Below, in pieces: positions 57,896 to 64,000 of a stretch of 64,000 nucleotides of DNA (its first letter is position 1; every line of letters starts with the position of its first letter). The position numbers and the translations under genes were made by a program. This DNA is from Paraburkholderia sp. CNPSo 3274. Lineage in GTDB: Bacteria; Pseudomonadota; Gammaproteobacteria; Burkholderiales; Burkholderiaceae. The stretch is taken from contig NZ_JAMBPR010000017.1 in NCBI RefSeq assembly GCF_024206475.1, positions 62,001-126,000 on the forward strand, read 5' to 3'. The notes below the pieces were generated by a model, which worked only from the letters and a program-made list of their open reading frames with translations, ran no database searches and was not told where the DNA came from.

Positions 57896-58891
57896 ATGAG
57901 CCACACCCTTCGCGTCATCTTCGCCGGCACGCCGGAATTCGCCGCCGCGGCGCTCGCTGCGATTCACGAAGCGGGCTTTGCCGTGCCACTCGTCCTGACC
58001 CAGCCGGACCGCCCGGCAGGCCGTGGCATGAAGCTCCAGGCAAGCCCGGTCAAGCGCTATGCGCAGGAGCACGGCATGGCCGTTGCCCAGCCGTCATCGC
58101 TGCGCCGTACGGGCAAGTATCCGCAGGAAGCCGCCGCGGCGCTGGACCTGCTGCGCGCCACGCCGCACGACGTGATGGTGGTCGCAGCCTATGGGCTGTT
58201 GCTGCCGCAGGAAGTGCTGGAAATCCCGCCGCGCGGCTGCATCAACATCCATGGATCTATCCTGCCGCGCTGGCGCGGCGCGGCGCCGATTCATCGCGCG
58301 ATCGAAGCCGGCGACGCCGAAACCGGCATCACGCTCATGCAGATGGACGCGGGGCTCGACACGGGTCCGATGATCTCCGAGGTGCGCACGCCAATCGCGC
58401 CGGGCGACACCACGGGGACGCTGCACGACCGCCTTGCGCAACTCGGCGCGAAGCTGATCGTGGATGGGCTCGTCGCGCTCGAGCGCGACGGCGCGCTGCC
58501 CGCCACGCCGCAGCCGGCAGAAGGTGCGACTTACGCCGAAAAGATCGGCAAGCAGGAAGCCGCGCTCGACTGGCGCCGGTCAGCGGTGGCGCTCTCGCGG
58601 CAGATTCGCGCGTTCGACCCGTTCCCGGGCGGCGCAGCCACGCTGGACGGCGCGCAGCTCAAGCTGTGGGCCGCCGAGCCCGTAGAGCGCTCAGCGGGCG
58701 CCGCCGCCGAGCCGGGCGAGATTCTCGAAGTGAGCCCGGCGGGCGTGGTGGTGGCCTGCGGCGAGGGCGCGCTGCGCCTCACGCAGCTGCAAAAGCCGGG
58801 CGGCAAGCGGCTGCCCGCGCGCGAATTCCTGGCCGGCATGCCGCTGGCGGCGGGGCTGCGCTTTCAGTTGCCCGAGGCCCCTGCGGCCTGA
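57896..58891 (+). CDS. fmt: methionyl-tRNA formyltransferase
   Basis: Transfers a formyl group from formyl-tetrahydrofolate to Met-tRNA-fMet. 331 residues: [12 protein letters not shown] at the N-terminus, the catalytic [20 protein letters not shown] (Asn117, His119) and [10 protein letters not shown] with the catalytic Asp, then a C-terminal OB-like domain. It follows def by 93 bp. Confidence 0.97.
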   Translation: MSHTLRVIFAGTPEFAAAALAAIHEAGFAVPLVLTQPDRPAGRGMKLQASPVKRYAQEHGMAVAQPSSLRRTGKYPQEAAAALDLLRATPHDVMVVAAYGLLLPQEVLEIPPRGCINIHGSILPRWRGAAPIHRAIEAGDAETGITLMQMDAGLDTGPMISEVRTPIAPGDTTGTLHDRLAQLGAKLIVDGLVALERDGALPATPQPAEGATYAEKIGKQEAALDWRRSAVALSRQIRAFDPFPGGAATLDGAQLKLWAAEPVERSAGAAAEPGEILEVSPAGVVVACGEGALRLTQLQKPGGKRLPAREFLAGMPLAAGLRFQLPEAPAA

Positions 58892-59002
58892 ACCAGTGCT
58901 CGCGCTATCGCCTGAAAATGGCCGAAAGGCCAAACGCCGTGAGACTCCCAGCGCGCTAGAATCAATGGCGTTTGAAGCGCGTTTTTCGATTTTGAGGTTG
59001 TC

Positions 59003-59653
59003 ATGCTCGGCATTACCCATTTCGGTTTCTTCCTCGTCGCCGTATTTCTCCTGAACGTGACGCCGGGGCCCGACACGGCCTATATCGTCGGCCGCAGCGT
59101 TGCGCAGGGCCGCGGCGCGGGGCTCGTTTCCGCACTGGGTATCTCGGCGGGTTGCTGTGTGCACACGCTCGCCTGCGCGTTCGGTTTGACCGCGCTGCTC
59201 GCGGCGTCGGCGACGGCGTTCACGGTCATCAAGATCGTCGGCGCGATCTATCTCGTCTATCTCGGCGTGCGCCTCGTCCTCACGAAGCACGAGGACAGGC
59301 CCGCCGCAGGCGCCGCGCAAGCCGCGCCGCCTGCCGCCGCCGCGCGCCCGCTGCGCCAGCTCTTCGTTTCGGGTTTCTGCACCAACGTGCTCAACCCGAA
59401 GGTCGTGCTGTTCTTCGTCTCTTTTTTCCCGCAGTTCGTGACCACGGGGACAGAGCACAAGGCGCTGGCTTTCCTCACGCTCGGCGCCGTGTTCATGCTG
59501 ATGAGCACGGTCTGGAACAGCTTCGTCGCGTGGGTGGCGGGCAGCGTCACGCAGCGCTTCTCGGGCAAGCCGGGCGTGAAGAAGTGGCTCGACCGTACGG
59601 TTGGCTCGGCGTTCGTCGGGCTGGGCCTGAAGCTCGCGAGCGCCGCGCGCTGA
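59003..59653 (+). CDS. LysE/RhtB family exporter
   Basis: 216-residue inner-membrane exporter with about six helices. The motifs NVTPGPDTAYIVGRSVAQGRG and NVLNPKVVLFFVSFFPQF place it in the RhtB group (homoserine, threonine or leucine export). An Ala-rich loop sits between helices 3 and 4. It lies between fmt and htpX in the conserved cluster. Confidence 0.93.
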   Translation: MLGITHFGFFLVAVFLLNVTPGPDTAYIVGRSVAQGRGAGLVSALGISAGCCVHTLACAFGLTALLAASATAFTVIKIVGAIYLVYLGVRLVLTKHEDRPAAGAAQAAPPAAAARPLRQLFVSGFCTNVLNPKVVLFFVSFFPQFVTTGTEHKALAFLTLGAVFMLMSTVWNSFVAWVAGSVTQRFSGKPGVKKWLDRTVGSAFVGLGLKLASAAR

Positions 59654-59655
59654 GA

Positions 59656-59680
59656 TTGAATTTTTCGCAACTGCCCATAT
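59656..59680 (+). promoter_or_regulatory. sigma-32-like promoter of htpX
   Basis: TTGAA (59656-59660), 13 bp, CCCATAT (59674-59680), close to the heat-shock consensus CTTGAAA / CCCCATNTA. A TACAAT (59694-59699) downstream is an alternative sigma-70 -10 with poor -35. The htpX ATG is about 100 bp away. Confidence 0.5.
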
Positions 59681-59783
59681 CTAACAAATCGCTTACAATG
59701 TGCTCGCCCGCGTTCGGCTGACTGGCTGGCGGCGGGCGTTCAACGATCGATTGGATCCCCTGGTGGGTGAAGGAGCACAGCAC

Positions 59784-60638
59784 ATGTTCAACTGGGTCAA
59801 AACCGCGATGTTGATGGCCGCGATTACGGCCCTTTTCATCGTGATTGGCGGGCTGATCGGCGGGCATCGCGGGATGGTGCTGGCGCTGTTCTTCGCGCTC
59901 GCCATGAACTTCTTCTCGTACTGGTATTCGGACAAGATGGTTCTGCGCATGTACAACGCGCAGGAAGTCGACGAGACCACGGCGCCGCAGTTCTATCGCA
60001 TGGTCCGCGATCTGGCCACGCGTGCGGGCTTGCCGATGCCGCGCGTCTACCTCATCAACGAAGACGCGCCCAACGCCTTCGCCACGGGCCGCAACCCCGA
60101 GCACGCCGCAGTCGCGGCGACCACGGGCATCCTGCGCGTGCTGTCCGAGCGCGAAATGCGCGGCGTCATGGCGCACGAGCTGGCGCACGTGAAGCACCGG
60201 GATATTCTCATCTCGACCATCTCGGCCACCATGGCCGGCGCGATCTCGGCGCTCGCCAACTTCGCGATGATCTTCGGCGGCCGCGACGAAAACGGCCGCC
60301 CGGCGAACCCCATCGCGAGCATTGCCGTGGCGCTGCTCGCGCCGATCGCGGGCGCGCTGATCCAGATGGCGATTTCGCGTGCGCGTGAATTCGAGGCGGA
60401 CCGCGGCGGCGCCGAGATTTCCGGCGATCCGCAGGCGCTCGCCTCGGCGCTCGACAAAATCCACCGCTACGCGCAGGGCATTCCGTTCCCGGCGGCCGAA
60501 GCGCATCCGGCCACGGCGCAGATGATGATCATGAATCCGCTCTCTGGCGGCGGTTTGCAGAACCTCTTTAGCACGCACCCGTCCACGGAAGAGCGCATCC
60601 GCCGGCTGATGGAGTTGGCCGCAGGCGGCAAACGCTAA
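59784..60638 (+). CDS. htpX: heat-shock membrane metalloprotease HtpX
   Basis: Zinc-dependent inner-membrane protease for quality control of membrane proteins. From ATG 59784 (AAGGAG upstream) it has 284 residues with two N-terminal helices (about 5-27, 31-48), the zinc motif HELAH (131-135) with a downstream Glu in [14 protein letters not shown], and two further hydrophobic segments. Followed by a terminator. Confidence 0.96.
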   Translation: MFNWVKTAMLMAAITALFIVIGGLIGGHRGMVLALFFALAMNFFSYWYSDKMVLRMYNAQEVDETTAPQFYRMVRDLATRAGLPMPRVYLINEDAPNAFATGRNPEHAAVAATTGILRVLSEREMRGVMAHELAHVKHRDILISTISATMAGAISALANFAMIFGGRDENGRPANPIASIAVALLAPIAGALIQMAISRAREFEADRGGAEISGDPQALASALDKIHRYAQGIPFPAAEAHPATAQMMIMNPLSGGGLQNLFSTHPSTEERIRRLMELAAGGKR

Positions 60639-60656
60639 GGCAACAAGTGGTAACGG

Positions 60657-60684
60657 AAAAACGCCTCTTCGGAGGCGTTTTTTT
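60657..60684. terminator. bidirectional terminator after htpX
   Basis: AAAAACGCCTC / GAGGCGTTTTT with TTCG tetraloop and a seven-T tract, between htpX and the convergent membrane protein gene. Confidence 0.92.
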
Positions 60685-60686
60685 AT

Positions 60687-61871
60687 TCAGCCCGTCGCCG
60701 CGGCGTCGCCGTCCACATGTCGAGCGCCTGCTCGGGCCGAAACCCGCAATGCCCGCTGGCGCAGGGAAACCACGAAGAACACGAAATAAACACCGATGAA
60801 CCAGGACACGTCGAGCGCGTAGTACACGTGCCCAAATTTGACGATGATCCAGGCAGCGATAAACGCCAAAGGTACGGCATAGAAAAACACGCGATCCATC
60901 CGGTTATCGTCGCTGCGGCTCTGGAAGAGCGAAACGTAGCAGCACGCAAAAAACGGCGCGATGTCGTATTCCTTCATTCTCGGATTTAGCGCTAGACAGA
61001 ACGCGAGGACGTAGAACAGCCTGCCGGGCACGTTTTCGTTTTCGGAAACCATCAGTCGCCGCCCGCGCAACGGATTGACCGCGTACGCGAATAGCGCCAC
61101 GACCACCAGTTCGTAGAACAGGACGTCTTCCAGGGTCGATAACGCGCGGACGTGCTGTTCGAGTATCCCGAACAACACGAGCCCGGAATCGTTCTGGGCG
61201 AGCATCTGCCAGCGCAGCAGGGTTTCGAAGTCGGTCCACAGGCGCGGTTCCAGCGCGAGCTGCGCGATGGTTGCGAGCGCAACACACAAGGGCACGGCGA
61301 AGAAATAGCGCATACCCCTGGGGATAAAAAAGAACACGACGGCGTACGTCAGGAAATAGATCTTGATGGAGGCAAAAAGGGCGATGAAAAAAGCTAGCGC
61401 GCAATACTTTGCCGTCGCGCCGCCACTTTGCTGCGAGGCGTGCTGTGGACCGTCCTGCGAAGCCGCATAAAAGAGCGCAATGATCAGCAGGTGGCCGAAG
61501 ATCGCGAAATTCCCCGTGAGGATGCCTCCCACGCCCGCGCCACCGGTCAGAAACCCCAACGCACCCGCGACGACGAAATCCGCATGCCTGATGCTGTAGG
61601 CGAGATAGATCAGCGACGCGAAAACGAATGCCAGATAGAGCCAGTGAAACGGAATGCGCGAGAAGAGATTCAGGAAGAGGGGCGGATAGACGAAGGGGAA
61701 TCCGTGCGCGACATACGGATTCGCGCCGCGCTTGAACTGATCCAGCGCGTACGCGTACACGTTGTAGTCCCAGAAGGGCGAGAACAGCTTTCCGCGTCCC
61801 TGCTGGTACACGGAAAAGAGCGCGACGAAGGCGAGGAACGCGAAGTCTTGTTTCTTCCCGAGCAGTTTCAT
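60687..61871 (-). CDS. polytopic membrane protein, GT87/DUF2029-like
   Basis: 394-residue protein with about nine to ten hydrophobic segments. WDYNVYAYALDQFKRGANPY near the start and PFVYPPLFLNLFSRIPF, with Asp/Tyr in the first periplasmic loop, resemble polyprenol-phosphate-dependent glycosyltransferases of the GT87/DUF2029 type, which use lipid-linked sugars. Identification is tentative. Its base composition is visibly less GC-rich than the neighbours, and it interrupts htpX-rsmB, which suggests a later insertion. The ribosome binding site before ATG 61871 is poor. Confidence 0.7.
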   Translation of the reverse strand: MKLLGKKQDFAFLAFVALFSVYQQGRGKLFSPFWDYNVYAYALDQFKRGANPYVAHGFPFVYPPLFLNLFSRIPFHWLYLAFVFASLIYLAYSIRHADFVVAGALGFLTGGAGVGGILTGNFAIFGHLLIIALFYAASQDGPQHASQQSGGATAKYCALAFFIALFASIKIYFLTYAVVFFFIPRGMRYFFAVPLCVALATIAQLALEPRLWTDFETLLRWQMLAQNDSGLVLFGILEQHVRALSTLEDVLFYELVVVALFAYAVNPLRGRRLMVSENENVPGRLFYVLAFCLALNPRMKEYDIAPFFACCYVSLFQSRSDDNRMDRVFFYAVPLAFIAAWIIVKFGHVYYALDVSWFIGVYFVFFVVSLRQRALRVSARAGARHVDGDAAATG

Positions 61872-62106
61872 GATGGCGACTACGACGCAGGGAGGAGGGG
61901 GCGTTTTCTGTCGCCATCATGCGGCGAGCCGTTAGTCGGTATCCGCCAATATGTATCCCTGCGATTTCATCGCCCGCCGCCTGCGGGCGCGGTGCCGTCA
62001 ACGGAATCGCGCCGGGCTGGCAGTGTTGCGCGCTCGCCACGCTACAATGGCTCGCTCGTGCATCATTGACGCCGCGTTTTCACCGCGGCCCGCTTCCGGT
62101 TTCTTC

Positions 62107-63645
62107 ATGACATCCAGCCCATCCCGGCGACCCAACAAGCCGTCTCACGGCAAAAAGAGTTCCGCATCGCCCGCGCGCCAGCGGGGCGCAGCGCCGGCGC
62201 GCAGCGACGCCGTGCGCCTTGCCCCCGATTCGCTCGGCTTTGCGCTCGACCAGGCCGCTCAGGCGGTCGGCGCGGTGCGCGCCGGTGCGGCGCTGCCCGC
62301 CGCGCTCGCGAGCGCCTTCGCCGCCTCGCCTGCCGACTTCGCGCCGCAGGCTCGCGGCGCGGTACAGGACATCGCGTATCGCACGATGCGGCGCCTCGGC
62401 ACGGTCGACTGGCTGATCCGGCAGCGCGTGAGCAAGGCGCCGCCGACGCTCGTCGCGAACTTGCTGGCCTGCGCGCTGGCGTTGCTCGCCGAAGACGAGG
62501 CGAGTGCCGCCTACACACCGTTTACGGTCGTCGATCAGGCCGTGCGCGCTGTGGGCGCGCGCCGCGACATCGCTTTCGCGAAGGGGCTCGTCAATGCGGT
62601 GCTGCGCGGCTTTCTGCGCGAGCGCGACACCGCGCTTGCCGCCGCCCAGGCCGATGAAACCGCGCAGTGGAACTATCCGCGCTGGTGGATCGACGCGGTC
62701 CGCGCCGCATGGCCCACGCAGTGGCAGGCGATTCTGACCGCGGGCAACACGCAAGGCCCGCTCACGCTGCGCGTGAACGCGCGCCGTGCGAGCGCTGCCG
62801 AATACGTCCAACGGCTCGCCGCCGAAAACATCGCTGCCACGCAGATCGGCGAACACGCCGTGCGCCTGGCCGCGCCGTTGCCGGTGGATCGCATTCCCGG
62901 CTTTCCGGCGGGCGACGTGTCCGTGCAGGACGCCGGCGCGCAAGTGGCCGCGCAAATCCTCGACGTGCGTGATGGGATGCGCGTGCTCGACGCGTGCGCG
63001 GCGCCCGGCGGCAAGAGCGGCCATCTGCTCGAGCTTGCCGACATCGACCTGATTGCGCTCGAAAGCGACGCCACGCGCGCCGTGCGCATCGGCGAAAACT
63101 TCGCGCGCCTCGGTTTTGCGCAGGACGATCCCGCGCATCCCATGCGGCGCGCAAAGATCGTGGTCGGCGACGCGGGCAATCCTGCCGCGTGGCACGACGG
63201 CGAAGGCTTCGATCGCATCCTCGCCGACGTGCCGTGCTCGGCCTCGGGCATCGTGCGCCGCCATCCGGACATTCGCTGGCTGCGCCGCGAGAGCGACATC
63301 GCGGCGCTTGCCGCCGAGCAGCGCCGCATCGTCGATGCGCTGTGGCCGCTCGTGAAGCCGGGCGGCGAACTGCTCTACGTGACCTGCTCGATCTTTCCCG
63401 AGGAAGGCGAGGCGCAGGCGCGCTGGTTTGAAAGCACCCATGCGGATGCGGTACGATTGGACGCCCCAGGGCAACTGCTGCCCGAGGCGTTCGGCGCGCC
63501 GGCCCGGGGGCCAGAAGGCGGCGCAGCCAGCGAGGCGCGGCACGATGCCGCTGCAAAGGCCGAAGTGACGGCAACCGTCTTTCCCGTTCCCGATCGCACC
63601 GCAGATCACGACGGATTCTTCTACGCGCGCTTTCAGAAACGGTGA
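62107..63645 (+). CDS. rsmB: 16S rRNA m5C967 methyltransferase RsmB
   Basis: Methylates C967 of 16S rRNA with S-adenosylmethionine. From ATG 62107 it has 512 residues: a NusB-like N-terminal domain (about 40-190), the SAM motif LDACAAPGGKSGHLLEL, ADVPCSASGIVRRHPDIRW with one catalytic cysteine, and YVTCSIFPEEGEAQ with the nucleophile cysteine. An Arg/Ala/Ser-rich leader of about 40 residues precedes the NusB part. An earlier in-frame ATG at 62047 is less likely. Confidence 0.95.
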   Translation: MTSSPSRRPNKPSHGKKSSASPARQRGAAPARSDAVRLAPDSLGFALDQAAQAVGAVRAGAALPAALASAFAASPADFAPQARGAVQDIAYRTMRRLGTVDWLIRQRVSKAPPTLVANLLACALALLAEDEASAAYTPFTVVDQAVRAVGARRDIAFAKGLVNAVLRGFLRERDTALAAAQADETAQWNYPRWWIDAVRAAWPTQWQAILTAGNTQGPLTLRVNARRASAAEYVQRLAAENIAATQIGEHAVRLAAPLPVDRIPGFPAGDVSVQDAGAQVAAQILDVRDGMRVLDACAAPGGKSGHLLELADIDLIALESDATRAVRIGENFARLGFAQDDPAHPMRRAKIVVGDAGNPAAWHDGEGFDRILADVPCSASGIVRRHPDIRWLRRESDIAALAAEQRRIVDALWPLVKPGGELLYVTCSIFPEEGEAQARWFESTHADAVRLDAPGQLLPEAFGAPARGPEGGAASEARHDAAAKAEVTATVFPVPDRTADHDGFFYARFQKR

Positions 63646-64000
63646 CCATTAAACGCTTCTTCCCGCTGCGGTTCGCGGCCCTGATCTGGCTGGTGCTTGC
63701 CGTCGTCGGCTTCGTGGCCGCCGCGCCGGCTCGCGCCGACTCGATCTCGGTGCAGCGCGCGTCGCTCCAGGCCGACAGCAATGGCTGGAGCCTCGACGCC
63801 CGCTTCGACTTCGACCTCAACAGCAGCCTGGAAGACGCGGTCAACAAGGGCATTCCGCTCTACTTCACCACCGACTTCGAGCTGACGCGCGCGCGCTGGT
63901 ACTGGTTCGACGAACAGCCGGTGAGCGTGTCGCAAAGCATTCGCCTGTCGTTCCAGCCGCTTACGCGCGAGTACCGCGTGTCGAGCGGCGGCCTGCAGCT
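63642..64000 (+). CDS. DUF4390 protein, 5' part
   Basis: Incomplete at the right edge; about 119 codons visible. It begins at GTG 63642 overlapping the rsmB stop (GTGA). The product has a signal peptide (hydrophobic stretch then APARA/DSISV) and the DUF4390 core (LDARFDFDLNSSLEDAVNKG; IPLYFTTDFELTRARWYWF). Secreted, function unknown. In Burkholderia it is commonly followed by a two-component sensor gene, which would lie just beyond the window. Confidence 0.9.
   Translation, partial: MTIKRFFPLRFAALIWLVLAVVGFVAAAPARADSISVQRASLQADSNGWSLDARFDFDLNSSLEDAVNKGIPLYFTTDFELTRARWYWFDEQPVSVSQSIRLSFQPLTREYRVSSGGLQ

Overview
The window is a high-GC betaproteobacterial chromosome segment and almost certainly comes from the Burkholderiaceae (Burkholderia, Paraburkholderia or Caballeronia; I cannot separate them by eye). 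The evidence is the rpmH-rnpA-yidD-yidC / dnaA-dnaN-gyrB replication-origin neighbourhood, a gspDEF-gspC(reversed)-gspGHIJKLMN type II secretion cluster, a DUF4148 protein, many alanine/arginine-rich small proteins, and a def-fmt-lysE-htpX-rsmB cluster. No prophage, insertion sequence, CRISPR array or integron is visible. Gene content is that of a conserved chromosomal core with small lineage-specific inserts.

Layout. 0.2-0.6 kb: secreted lytic transglycosylase. 1.2-12.9 kb: complete general secretory (type II) apparatus, with gspC on the opposite strand and most of the rest joined by start/stop overlaps. 13-17.5 kb: NodT-type outer-membrane efflux lipoprotein, small membrane protein, MarR regulator and DHA2 (EmrB-like) exporter around a pair of overlapping divergent promoters. 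17.6-22.3 kb: lipoprotein, gshA, and an ada-alkA alkylation-repair pair with overlapping start and stop. 22.5-22.63 kb: a compact candidate small RNA with a duplicated anti-Shine-Dalgarno-like motif. 22.8-29.4 kb: accessory patch of small genes (VOC protein, YaeQ, LysE exporter, two very small membrane proteins, glycine-zipper protein, HtrA-type protease, small lipoproteins).

29.5-42 kb: mnmE, a helix-turn-helix regulator, yidC-yidD-rnpA-rpmH on the minus strand, and dnaA-dnaN-gyrB on the plus strand. A SagB-like oxidoreductase follows, then a gene-free stretch carrying several DnaA-box-like sequences and an AT-rich segment, which is the best oriC candidate. 42-45.9 kb: GyrI-like protein, aldehyde dehydrogenase-DUF779 operon with a sigma-54-like promoter, zinc ribbon, a second copy of a small protein family, and tRNA-Lys. 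46-57 kb: thioesterase, patatin phospholipase, 2-hydroxyacid dehydrogenase, PEP carboxykinase, LysR regulator, topoisomerase III, thioredoxin, dprA. 57.3-64 kb: def, fmt, RhtB-type exporter, htpX with a sigma-32-like promoter, an inserted lower-GC membrane protein, rsmB, and the start of a DUF4390 gene cut by the window edge.

The most interesting items are the candidate sRNA at 22.57 kb, the oriC-like region at 41.6-41.9 kb, and a pair of paralogous small proteins (28.1 and 45.5 kb) that share a palindromic upstream element at nearly the same distance. Motif-level regulatory calls were made by eye and are stated with matching confidence.
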